A stretch of 5,864 nt of DNA from an uncultured Eubacteriales bacterium (lineage in GTDB: Bacteria > Bacillota_A > Clostridia > Christensenellales > Aristaeellaceae): positions 1-5,864 of the forward strand of contig USEE01000106.1 in the NCBI GenBank assembly GCA_900553645.1. Reading direction: 5' to 3'. Within the stretch, counting starts at the first letter, position 1, and every line of letters starts with the position of its first letter. A program made the translations under genes and the position numbers. The notes beneath the pieces were generated by a model. The model searched no databases. It saw only the letters and a program-made list of their open reading frames with translations, and was not told the origin of the DNA. Shown here one piece after another: positions 1 through 5,743 of this stretch.

Positions 1-53
1 TTCCGGCCTCTTGAACCCCATTCAAGCACGCTACCAAACTGCGCCACACCCAG
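1..53 (-). tRNA. tRNA-Pro (anticodon GGG), 3' part cut by the window edge
   Basis: Read on the minus strand, the sequence folds as the first two-thirds of a tRNA. The 5' acceptor strand CTGGGTG is at 53-47, followed by TG. The D-stem GCGC is at 44-41 with loop AGTTTGGTA, and its 3' strand GCGT is at 31-28. The anticodon stem CTTGA/TCAAG encloses the loop ATGGGGT (21-15), so the anticodon is GGG at 19-17, which reads CCC proline codons. A variable loop of about AGGCC and the first bases of the T-arm follow before the window ends. The T-loop, the 3' acceptor strand and any encoded CCA lie outside. The D-arm and anticodon arm closely match the usual bacterial tRNA-Pro pattern, so the identity is secure although the gene is incomplete here. 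Confidence 0.93.
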
Positions 54-65
54 TCAACGCAAACT

Positions 66-94
66 ATTATATCACAACTCGCGGTCTGCGTCAA
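66..94 (-). promoter_or_regulatory. Sigma-A/sigma-70 promoter of tRNA-Pro
   Basis: On the minus strand, TTGACG (94-89) is followed by a 17-nt spacer and a perfect TATAAT (71-66). TG at the extended -10 position (TGA before TATAAT) adds to the match. The predicted start is near 59, only a few bases before the mature tRNA 5' end at 53, which leaves a very short leader. This is the strongest promoter in the window and fits constitutive, high-level tRNA transcription independent of the operon upstream. Confidence 0.88.
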
Positions 95-143
95 TACCTT
101 TTTGAAGAAAAAATGCGGGAAATTTGCTGCTCAGCGCGAATAT

Positions 144-172
144 TGGCGCGCGGACTATATCCGCGCGCGCCA
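144..172 (-). terminator. GC-rich hairpin at the end of the ROK-cutC-sialidase operon
   Basis: On the minus strand, TGGCGCGCGCGG (172-161) can pair with CCGCGCGCCA (153-144). The fit is perfect apart from one extra CG dinucleotide in the 5' arm. The short loop contains the TAG stop (157-155) of the sialidase-like gene. No U-tract follows directly; the nearest T6 run on this strand is at 113-108, about 30 nt further on. It is therefore either an atypical terminator or an mRNA 3' stabilising stem. Its position between the operon end and the tRNA promoter supports an end-of-transcript role. Confidence 0.55.
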
Positions 173-1132
173 GAACGCTACCGAGCGCCGGTTGTACGTG
201 TAGCTCGCCATCAGCGTATCGCCCTTGACGTACAGCGAGGGGTAGGAGAACTCGGCAGGCTTGCCAGTTGATTCGTCGGTCGGGTCGTCGGCCAGCACCG
301 CAAACGGATGAAAGCTTTCGCCGCCGTCCCCGCTTGCGTATACGCTTAGCGGCGTACGCGCGCCCCAGTTGCCGCTCACCGGGTTAAGCGCCAGGAACAG
401 CCGCCCGTCGGGTGCCTGGGCCACGTCTATACCGCTGTTGTTATTGGGTATGTCGGTCTTGCGCGCGCGGCTCCACGTCCGGCCATAGTCGTCGGAATCC
501 GAGCGGTACACGTACCCGCCCGTTGTGCGCAGCAGCGCGTGCACGTGTCCGGGCGCGCTTTCCCACAGCGTGGGCTGTATCGCGCCCAGTCCGGGCAGGT
601 AGTCGGGTGCGGCTTCGTCAGTTGTGTTCAGCGGAATATCGCTCAGGCGCTCGAACGTCTCGCCCTCGTCGTGCGATACGTCCACGCGCGGCCGCCATGC
701 GCCGTCCTCGTCCGAGTTGGGCGCGAGCCACGCGCCGCTGGACAGCCTTATCGGATGGGAGCGCACCGGCCCGCCCGCAGGGTTATTTTCATATCCATGC
801 GGCTCTGACCACGTATGCCCGCCATCGCGCGAAAGCATGGTCATGCTGCGCCACGCGCGGATTTCCCTGCCTGCCTTAAATACTATGCGCACGCCGTCCG
901 CCGTCTTAAACAGAACAGGGTTCCAGTGCGGCTCGCCGCACAGCTTGGCTATGCAGCGCGGCTCCAGCCACTTTGCGCCGTCGTATTCGCTCAGCCATAT
1001 GCCCACGTCGTCGGCCTTTTCATGCTCGCCTGCGAAGTAGACGATGAGTATGCGCCCGCCTGCAAGCGGCAGTATGCAGCTGGCGTGGCACTGCGGGAAA
1101 AACCTGCCGGGTTCAAATATAATGCTGCTCAT
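155..1132 (-). CDS. Sialidase-family (BNR/Asp-box) protein, probably cytoplasmic glycosidase
   Basis: A 325-residue beta-propeller protein of the BNR_2 sialidase-like family. Four good Asp-boxes of the S-x-D-x-G-x-T-W type are visible: SRDGGHTW (101-108), SHDEGETF (153-160), SDDYGRTW (213-220) and SGDGGESF (267-274). A weaker one lies near 48-55. Family-like blocks include CHASCILPL (15-23), HWNPVLFK (69-76), GPVRSHPIRL (121-130), IQPTLWES (185-192), NNNSGID (230-236) and EFSYPSL (294-300). There is no signal peptide or membrane segment, so it should act in the cytosol, on imported oligosaccharides if it is an enzyme. The classical FRIP motif of GH33 sialidases is not evident, and the substrate cannot be named from sequence; such proteins are often annotated exo-alpha-sialidase without proof. 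The ORF stays open upstream to 1237, but ATG 1132 is preferred: it has an AAAGGA site 7 nt upstream, overlaps the cutC stop as ATGA, and begins at the family-like N-terminus. It is the last gene of the operon and probably translationally coupled to cutC. Confidence 0.85.
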   Translation of the reverse strand: MSSIIFEPGRFFPQCHASCILPLAGGRILIVYFAGEHEKADDVGIWLSEYDGAKWLEPRCIAKLCGEPHWNPVLFKTADGVRIVFKAGREIRAWRSMTMLSRDGGHTWSEPHGYENNPAGGPVRSHPIRLSSGAWLAPNSDEDGAWRPRVDVSHDEGETFERLSDIPLNTTDEAAPDYLPGLGAIQPTLWESAPGHVHALLRTTGGYVYRSDSDDYGRTWSRARKTDIPNNNSGIDVAQAPDGRLFLALNPVSGNWGARTPLSVYASGDGGESFHPFAVLADDPTDESTGKPAEFSYPSLYVKGDTLMASYTYNRRSVAFWRARI

Positions 1133-1875
1133 ATGCGTTCCTTTATCGCGGCGACCGCTGCGCCGTCCACAGTGTCGTATACGTCCTCGGGCGGGTACAG
1201 CGCGCCGCCGAAGTGTATCGATGCATTGCCCGCGCATGACGTGTCGGCCGCGCGGCCCTTGGCCGACATATGCGCCTGAGTACAGCCGGTCGATTTAATC
1301 ACCGAGCGTATGTTGCGCGCGTTTATGCCCGCGCCGGGCAGAATTTCGATGCGGCCATGCGCGTATTCGACCATTTCGACGATCACGTCCAGCCCCAGCG
1401 GTGCGGAAGGCATCTGGCCGCTGGTCAGCACGCGATCGATCTTAATATCGATAAGCTCGTCCAGCGCGCGCCGCCAGTCGGGCACAACGTCTATCGCGCG
1501 GCTGAAAACCGCCTGCGCGTGCATATCGTGCGCAAGCTGGGTAAAACGCGCGCACTTCTCAAAATCGAGCGTACCGTCGCTGCTTAGAAATCCGAATACA
1601 ATCCCGTCCGCGCCTGCCTCAATAAGAGCCTTCGCGTCGTATTCCATCGCTTTAAGTTCGCTTTCGGTATAGCAGAAACCGCCCGCGCGCGGCCTTACCA
1701 TCGCCATTATAGGTATATGGCACAGCTCCCGCGCCAGCTTCATCGTGCCGATGCTGGGCGTAAGCCCGCCCAGAAACAGCGCCGAGTTAAGCTCCACGCG
1801 ATCTGCACCGCCCGCCTCGGCGCGCGTACAGTCCTCAGCCGAACCGCAGCATATCTCCAGAAGTATCTTATCCAT
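1129..1875 (-). CDS. cutC: CutC-family TIM-barrel protein
   Basis: 248 residues, the usual length for CutC (PF03932). Family landmarks appear in order: E7-I8-C9, GGADRVELN (22-30), GGLTPS (36-41), MVRPRAGGF (59-67), GADGIVFGFL (88-97), FSRAID (124-129; FHRAFD is more common), RVLTSG (148-153), ILPGAGIN (178-185) and HMSAKG (202-207). Cysteines lie at 9, 10, 16, 52, 68, 108, 198 and 214. The protein is soluble and cytoplasmic. The name comes from a copper-tolerance phenotype in E. coli, later attributed to the sRNA MicL encoded at the cutC 3' end, so a copper role should not be assumed. Its place between a ROK sugar regulator and a sialidase-like protein suggests a role in sugar catabolism, perhaps as an isomerase, epimerase or lyase; that is inference. 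Start ATG 1875 has GGGTGA (1887-1882) 6 nt upstream, immediately after the ROK stop codon. The reading frame is intact. Confidence 0.9.
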   Translation of the reverse strand: MDKILLEICCGSAEDCTRAEAGGADRVELNSALFLGGLTPSIGTMKLARELCHIPIMAMVRPRAGGFCYTESELKAMEYDAKALIEAGADGIVFGFLSSDGTLDFEKCARFTQLAHDMHAQAVFSRAIDVVPDWRRALDELIDIKIDRVLTSGQMPSAPLGLDVIVEMVEYAHGRIEILPGAGINARNIRSVIKSTGCTQAHMSAKGRAADTSCAGNASIHFGGALYPPEDVYDTVDGAAVAAIKERI

Positions 1876-1881
1876 GCCTTG

Positions 1882-1887
1882 TCACCC
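1882..1887 (-). promoter_or_regulatory. Ribosome binding site of cutC in the 14-nt ROK-cutC gap
   Basis: GGGTGA on the minus strand sits 6 nt before the cutC ATG and right after the ROK stop codon (1892-1890). There is no room for a separate promoter in the gap, so cutC is expressed from the ROK transcript. Confidence 0.6.
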
Positions 1888-1889
1888 GA

Positions 1890-3041
1890 TCAAATCTCAA
1901 TCTGTTCGTTTATTAGCGCCTGTATGCCGCCGCGTATGGCTACCATAGCCGCGCCGGTCACGCACGCGTCTTCGTAATTTTCGCCGATAATCACGCGCCC
2001 CGCGGGCAGCGCGTCCTTTATGTAGGGCGCGAGCTGGGGGATGATGGTGCCGCCCAGTATTATGCTGTACGGGTTGCATATGCCGTCCACCATCTGGATT
2101 ATGAAGCTCAAGTATTTCTTGAAGTCGGCCACCAGTTCCTGCGCCCATGGCTGACGTATGTTCATCGCTATGCTGCACACCGAGTCCACCTGCGGGTCGT
2201 ACTTGCGCGCGCGCTCGATCAGCGACGCCTCGGTCAGGTGCCTGTGCAGCGTAGTCTGACACTCCATGCCCGGATTGATAGGCACGCGCTCGATCTCGCC
2301 AGAACGGCTGCTGAAGCCGCGCATCATGCGCCCTCCGACCGTGGCCGCAACGCCTATGCCCGTACCTACCATAAGGTAGGCCGTGTCGGTCTCGTCGCTT
2401 AACCCACGGCGCGCCTTTTCGCCGATAAGACAGGATCTAACGTCGTTCTCCAGCCATACCGGCAGCCCCAGCGCCTCCTTGAACGGTTCGACCAGATTTA
2501 CGTTTTCCCATCCCATCTGATCGGATTTTACCACTACGCCGCTGTCCGGGTCAATTATGCCCGCGCACGATACGCCTACCGCGCATACGCATTTCCAGTC
2601 GCGCACCAGACTGCGCGGCACCTCGTCGTACATTGTGCGGCACAGCGCGGCCAACTCCTCCACGTCGTAATACCGCTTTTCCAGCTGCATCAGATCGGAA
2701 TACAGTATGTGGTTGCCATAATCCATTATGCAGGTGCGTATGCGGTCGTACGTCAGGAATATGCCCATCGTGTATATGCCGTCCTGCTTTACGCATAGGT
2801 TGATCGCCTTGCGGCCGCGGCTGCTCTTGGGTACGGAGTCGGTTTCGTATATCAGACCTAAATTGATGAGCGCGTTTATTATGCGCGTGATGCTGGTTGG
2901 GCTCATCTCGGTCAGCCTGACCATCTCGGTGCGGCTGACTGGCTGAAACTCTTCAAGCACTCTAAGCACAGTCTGTATGTTGTAATGCTTTACATAAGAT
3001 TGATTACGTATCTTGATTGGGTGCGGCTTCTTATCGTTCAT
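1890..3041 (-). CDS. ROK-family transcriptional regulator (NagC/XylR type)
   Basis: 383 residues, typical of ROK repressors. An N-terminal winged helix-turn-helix spans about 20-82, with the recognition region SRTEMVRLTEMSPTSIT at 36-52 and the wing segment RGRKAINL at 75-82. The ROK domain follows: VSCAGIIDPDSG (157-168), the sugar-binding LENDV (197-201), MVGTGIGVAATVGGRMMRG (224-242), SGEI (247-250), LGGTI (329-333) and VTGAAMVA (361-368). The first phosphate-binding motif (D-x-G-x-T in kinases) is replaced around 92-104, as expected for a regulator rather than a sugar kinase. The usual zinc site is degraded: GEIGH reads GEIER (248-252), and the C-x-C-G-x(2)-G-C block is reduced to a single Cys261. 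Start ATG 3041 has GGAGAGGA (3058-3051) 9 nt upstream. It is the first gene of the operon. By family analogy it represses until an intracellular sugar or sugar phosphate binds, and probably regulates itself; the effector is unknown. Confidence 0.93.
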   Translation of the reverse strand: MNDKKPHPIKIRNQSYVKHYNIQTVLRVLEEFQPVSRTEMVRLTEMSPTSITRIINALINLGLIYETDSVPKSSRGRKAINLCVKQDGIYTMGIFLTYDRIRTCIMDYGNHILYSDLMQLEKRYYDVEELAALCRTMYDEVPRSLVRDWKCVCAVGVSCAGIIDPDSGVVVKSDQMGWENVNLVEPFKEALGLPVWLENDVRSCLIGEKARRGLSDETDTAYLMVGTGIGVAATVGGRMMRGFSSRSGEIERVPINPGMECQTTLHRHLTEASLIERARKYDPQVDSVCSIAMNIRQPWAQELVADFKKYLSFIIQMVDGICNPYSIILGGTIIPQLAPYIKDALPAGRVIIGENYEDACVTGAAMVAIRGGIQALINEQIEI

Positions 3042-3074
3042 TGGGAAAAATCCTCTCCAAATATATGCTCAGCG

Positions 3075-3107
3075 GCGTAAAACTGACTAGGCGTCCACAT
3101 TTTACGC
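3075..3107. promoter_or_regulatory. Inverted repeat in the ROK operon leader, candidate operator
   Basis: GCGTAAAA (3075-3082) and its exact reverse complement TTTTACGC (3100-3107) are separated by 17 nt. They lie about 27-60 nt downstream of the predicted operon start, between promoter and ROK start codon. A second small palindrome, GCACA-T-TGTGC (3106-3116), abuts the right arm. ROK proteins bind inverted repeats and often autoregulate, so this is a reasonable operator candidate. It could equally form an mRNA hairpin. Confidence 0.45.
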
Positions 3108-3140
3108 ACATTGTGCAGGACAAACAACTTTAACCCGTTT

Positions 3141-3169
3141 ATTATACTGCAATTTCACGTTTGGTGCAA
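3141..3169 (-). promoter_or_regulatory. Promoter of the ROK-cutC-sialidase operon
   Basis: On the minus strand, a perfect -10 TATAAT (3146-3141) lies 17 nt downstream of TTGCAC (3169-3164), which matches TTGACA only at the TTG. The predicted start is near 3134, giving a leader of about 93 nt that contains the inverted repeat at 3075-3107. No other good promoter appears inside the operon, where genes are 14 nt apart or overlapping, so all three genes are probably on this transcript. Confidence 0.65.
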
Positions 3170-3219
3170 GGCAATAATTCGTAAGAGGTATTTTGTCGGG
3201 CATGGAACTAATTGGCGGA

Positions 3220-3292
3220 GTGTACGTCAAACAGGTGTACACGATGATGGACTTACACCGTAAAACCATGTACGGATTACAGTAAAGTACAT
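3220..3292 (+). promoter_or_regulatory. Leader of the chagasin-like gene with four GTAC motifs and overlapping short stems
   Basis: Four GTAC tetranucleotides occur at 3222, 3237, 3270 and 3287, including the 8-bp palindrome GTGTACAC (3235-3242) and a direct repeat GTGTAC (3220 and 3235). The region can form four small stems. A pairs 3220-3225 with 3237-3242, B pairs 3234-3239 with 3254-3259, C pairs 3258-3262 with 3271-3275, and D pairs 3268-3273 with 3287-3292. Each stem shares bases with the next, so neighbours are mutually exclusive. D ends 2 nt before the AAGGAGG site. I see no convincing plus-strand promoter: TACAGT (3278-3283) with TTACAC (3253-3258) has a 19-nt spacer and is weak. The function is unproven; it may be a protein-binding cluster or an RNA leader. 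Confidence 0.3.
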
Positions 3293-3294
3293 TT

Positions 3295-3315
3295 AAGGAG
3301 GTTTATGTAACTATG
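3295..3315 (+). promoter_or_regulatory. Strong Shine-Dalgarno with an intervening ATG-TAA start-stop element
   Basis: AAGGAGG (3295-3301) is an essentially perfect ribosome binding site. The start used by the long ORF is ATG 3313, 11 nt downstream, which is longer than usual. Between them, ATG at 3305 is followed at once by TAA (3308-3310), in a different frame. The SD is only 3 nt from that first ATG. ATG 3313 is preferred because it begins a clear signal peptide. Confidence 0.6.
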
Positions 3316-4164
3316 AAAAAGATAATTGCCGCTCTGGCAGCGATAATGATGTTTGTGCCCGCGTTCTCGCTGGCTGAGGAGGCCGCGCCCGCCGCAGCCG
3401 CTGAACCCGCCGCGATGGCCGAGACCGAAGCCGTGGAGGATGAGGTTGGCGACGAGCTGAACGCGGAAGCCGAGGAAGGCGGCTGGTATGAGCTAAGCGA
3501 GGACGGCACGGTGCTGACCGTGCGCCTGCCCATGATGGCCAGTGAGGACGGCTATGAGTGGTCGTTTGAGGCAGAGGACGGCAGTCCGCTTGAGCTGCTG
3601 ACCAATGAAACCACCACCGATGAGGACGGCGATCCGATGTGGGTGGGCAGCTTCCGCAGTACCGCGACTGCCGACGCAGCCGCCGTACTTACGTTTAAGT
3701 ATGCCAAGGGCGATAACTTCCCGGCGTTTCAGTGCCTGCTTTTAACCAGCCTGACCGCAGACAGCAAGATCGCCGTTGAAAGCGCGAACGTGGAGGACTA
3801 CACCTGGCTGGAGGTAGACGACGAAGACGGCAAGACGCTGTACATCGGCCTGGAGGCAAACGAAACCACGGGTTATTCGTGGAGCTGGATTACCGATCGC
3901 GACGGCGCGCTCAACATGGTGCTGGATACATACATTTCCGACGATGACGGGGACGATGAGGTTGTCGGCATGGGCGGCATGTGGTTCAGTGCGTTCTCGG
4001 CCGCCGAGGGCATTACCGGCGACGTTACGCTTACGCTCAACTACACACAGGCCGGCTCGGAGACCCCGGACGTTTCCAATATAGTAAACCTTGCCGTGGC
4101 CGATGACGGCACTATTACCATCAAATCGGTATACAGCATAATGCCGCTTACGGCCGCCGAATGA
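3313..4164 (+). CDS. Secreted protein with two tandem chagasin-like (I42) peptidase inhibitor domains
   Basis: 283 residues. A Sec signal peptide is clear: Lys2-Lys3, a hydrophobic core of about 4-19, and likely cleavage after S-L-A (residue 21). There is no lipobox Cys, LPXTG or second membrane segment, so the protein should be released outside the membrane. An Ala/Glu-rich low-complexity linker covers about 22-57. Two similar beta domains follow. Domain 2 (about 172-246) shows the chagasin signature LEANETTGYSW (180-190), then GMGGMWFSAF (219-228) and a G-x-V-T-L-T-L-N-Y strand (236-244). Domain 1 (about 65-131) keeps G80-Y81-x-W83, the strand AAVLTFKY and the same spacing, but has lost N-x-T-T and the GG loop. 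The RPW/F loop of classical chagasins is missing after both domains. A beta-like tail (about 254-278) ends the protein. Chagasins inhibit papain-type (C1) cysteine peptidases by inserting three loops into the active-site cleft; whether this one inhibits is uncertain. It is strongly acidic throughout. It may also be a structural adhesin-like protein. Confidence 0.75.
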   Translation: MKKIIAALAAIMMFVPAFSLAEEAAPAAAAEPAAMAETEAVEDEVGDELNAEAEEGGWYELSEDGTVLTVRLPMMASEDGYEWSFEAEDGSPLELLTNETTTDEDGDPMWVGSFRSTATADAAAVLTFKYAKGDNFPAFQCLLLTSLTADSKIAVESANVEDYTWLEVDDEDGKTLYIGLEANETTGYSWSWITDRDGALNMVLDTYISDDDGDDEVVGMGGMWFSAFSAAEGITGDVTLTLNYTQAGSETPDVSNIVNLAVADDGTITIKSVYSIMPLTAAE

Positions 4165-4193
4165 CGCTTAAAGGCGCATTTGGGGATATATGA

Positions 4194-4231
4194 GCGCCGC
4201 CGCACGGACTATGAATTCCGTGCGGCGGCGC
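4194..4231. terminator. 15-bp perfect GC hairpin between convergent genes, probable bidirectional terminator
   Basis: GCGCCGCCGCACGGA (4194-4208) and its exact reverse complement (4217-4231) enclose an 8-nt loop. It lies 30 nt after the stop of the plus-strand inhibitor gene and 12 nt after the stop of the minus-strand DUF1846 gene. On the plus strand it is followed by GCGTTTATC, and on the minus strand by an AT-rich stretch without a T-run, so the U-tract is weak on both sides. Its position and stability argue for transcription ending or 3' end protection of both transcripts. Confidence 0.75.
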
Positions 4232-4242
4232 GCGTTTATCGC

Positions 4243-5724
4243 TTATTCAAAGTACAGATCCTTGGACGGGAACTCGGCTTCGCAGGTTATGTTTATGCCC
4301 AGCTTGCGCAGCACGCTTTCGTCCGCGTGCGGCAGTATTATCGAGGAGTGCGCGTCGCAGCCGCGCAGCTTGGGTATGCAGTTGAACGCGGTCTCGACTA
4401 TGGGGTTGGTGGCCGCGCATATCGACAGCGCCATCAATACGTCCTCCAGACTGAGCGACACGTCGTGCGCACCCATCATGCGCTTCATCTTGGATATGGG
4501 CTCCAATACTATGGGGCTGAGCAGCCGCATTGCGTCGTCTATGCCCGCCAGCGCCTTTATCGCGTTTAACATGCACCCGGCGGCGGCGCTCATCATGTCG
4601 CTGCCCCGACCCGTGATTATGCGGCCGTCGTCCAGCTCTATCGCCACGGCGGGGTGGCCGGACGCCTTGGCCTTGTCCAGCGCGGGCTGCACCACGCGGC
4701 GCATGGCGGTGGTAAGGCCCATCTGCTGCATTATCACGTTTATGCGCGCCAGCGTGCCCTCGTCCGCTGCGCCGGTCTTGTAGTCCTGGCATATGCGGCA
4801 GTAGCGGCGAATGACCTCCTGCTTGGCCGCCTCGCGCACTACCTCGTCGTCAATTATGCCGTAGCCCGCCATGTTCACACCCATGTCCGTGGGCGATTTG
4901 TATAGATCGTCACCGCCCGTTATGCGCGAAAGTATGGCACGCAGTATTGGGAATACCTCGATGTCGCGATTGTAGTTGACCGCAGTCTTGCCGTATGCCT
5001 CCAGATGGAACGGGTCGATCATGTTTACGTCCTTCAGATCGGCCGTCGCCGCTTCGTAGGCAAGGTTAACCGGATGCTTCAGCGGCAGATTCCATATCGG
5101 GAACGTCTCAAACTTCGCATAGCCCGCCTTCACACCGCGCTGATGCTCGTGGTAGAGCTGGCTCAGACACGCCGCCAGCTTGCCCGAGTTCGGGCCGGGC
5201 GCAGTCACGACAACCAGAGGACGCGTCGTCTCAACATACGGGTTGGAACCAAAACCCTGCGGCGAACAGATCATGTCCAGCTCCGTCGGATACCCTTGCA
5301 CCGGGTGGAACAGATACGCCCGCATTCCGCGGCGCTCCAGTTTGCGCTTGAACGCGCGCGCCGCCGGCTGACCCGTGTAGCGCGTGATGATTACGCTGGT
5401 CACGGTAAGGCCGCTCTGACGGAGATTGTCGATCATCCTGAGTACGTCCACGTCGTATGTGATGCCAAGGTCAGCGCGAATCTTGTTGGCCTCGATGTCG
5501 GCGGCGTGTATGCAGATAATTATCTCGGCCTTGTCGGCAAAGTTCTTTAGTAGCTTCAGCTTCGCGTCCGCCTGAAAGCCCGGCAGTACGCGCGCCGCGT
5601 GTAGGTCGTCGAATAGCTTGCCGCCAAATTCGATGTATAGCTTGTTGTCGAACTTGTTCATGCGTTCGAGTATGTGCTCCATCTGCTTGCGAACGTATAG
5701 CTCGTTATCAAACCCGATCTTCAT
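4243..5724 (-). CDS. DUF1846/UPF0371 family protein
   Basis: 493 residues, matching the family's usual length of about 495-505. Recognisable blocks are MKIGFDNELY (1-10), KLYIEFGGKLFDDLHAARVLPGF (28-50), the P-loop-like VTAPGPNSGKLA (173-184), CLSQLYHEH (186-194), KFETFPIWNLPLKHPVNLAYEAATADL (204-230) and MIDPFHLEAYG (235-245). Further on are SPTDMGVNMAG (277-287), the MGAHDVSLSLEDVLMAL region (417-432) and a CDAHSS segment (456-461). The protein is soluble with no signal peptide. Structures exist for relatives, but to my knowledge no reaction has been firmly assigned; the GPNSGK loop suggests nucleotide or phosphate binding. The ORF extends upstream to 5826, but ATG 5724 is chosen: it begins at the family N-terminus, has GGAGGG (5737-5732) 7 nt upstream, and lies downstream of plausible promoters. 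It is a single-gene unit converging on the inhibitor gene and shares no obvious pathway with the ROK operon. Confidence 0.94.
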   Translation of the reverse strand: MKIGFDNELYVRKQMEHILERMNKFDNKLYIEFGGKLFDDLHAARVLPGFQADAKLKLLKNFADKAEIIICIHAADIEANKIRADLGITYDVDVLRMIDNLRQSGLTVTSVIITRYTGQPAARAFKRKLERRGMRAYLFHPVQGYPTELDMICSPQGFGSNPYVETTRPLVVVTAPGPNSGKLAACLSQLYHEHQRGVKAGYAKFETFPIWNLPLKHPVNLAYEAATADLKDVNMIDPFHLEAYGKTAVNYNRDIEVFPILRAILSRITGGDDLYKSPTDMGVNMAGYGIIDDEVVREAAKQEVIRRYCRICQDYKTGAADEGTLARINVIMQQMGLTTAMRRVVQPALDKAKASGHPAVAIELDDGRIITGRGSDMMSAAAGCMLNAIKALAGIDDAMRLLSPIVLEPISKMKRMMGAHDVSLSLEDVLMALSICAATNPIVETAFNCIPKLRGCDAHSSIILPHADESVLRKLGINITCEAEFPSKDLYFE

Positions 5725-5743
5725 TCGTGCGCCCTCCGATGTC

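Noticed and set aside
11..271. Plus-strand 86-residue open frame at the window start
   Set aside because: It runs through the tRNA, its promoter and the operon terminator on the opposite strand, with no ribosome site.
1133..1237. Longer N-terminus of the sialidase-like protein
   Set aside because: The extra 35 residues are Arg-rich, encoded inside cutC in another frame, and not part of the family. The internal ATG has a ribosome site and an ATGA overlap.
412..1279. Several plus-strand open frames opposite the sialidase-like gene
   Set aside because: They are Arg/Ala/Pro-rich and match no family I know. They overlap one another and are antisense to a gene with clear Asp-boxes.
1897..2262. 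Minus-strand 121-residue frame inside the ROK gene
   Set aside because: It is an out-of-frame shadow, rich in Arg, Gly and His, within an intact ROK coding sequence.
3143..3148. Plus-strand TATACT as -10 of the inhibitor gene
   Set aside because: The hexamer matches consensus at five of six positions, but no acceptable -35 lies 16-18 nt upstream. It is mostly the reverse of the operon's own TATAAT.
3313..3375. Lipoprotein signal in the chagasin-like protein
   Set aside because: There is no Cys at or near the predicted cleavage site, so a standard Sec signal peptide fits better.
3303..3533. Minus-strand 76-residue Ser/Ala-rich open frame
   Set aside because: It is the reverse of the signal peptide and acidic linker of the chagasin-like gene; its low complexity mirrors that linker.
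4190..4783. Open frame of 197 residues on the plus strand opposite the DUF1846 gene
   Set aside because: It lies wholly antisense to a well-conserved family gene, has an unconvincing composition and no ribosome site, and runs through the intergenic hairpin. Such frames are expected in GC-rich DNA.
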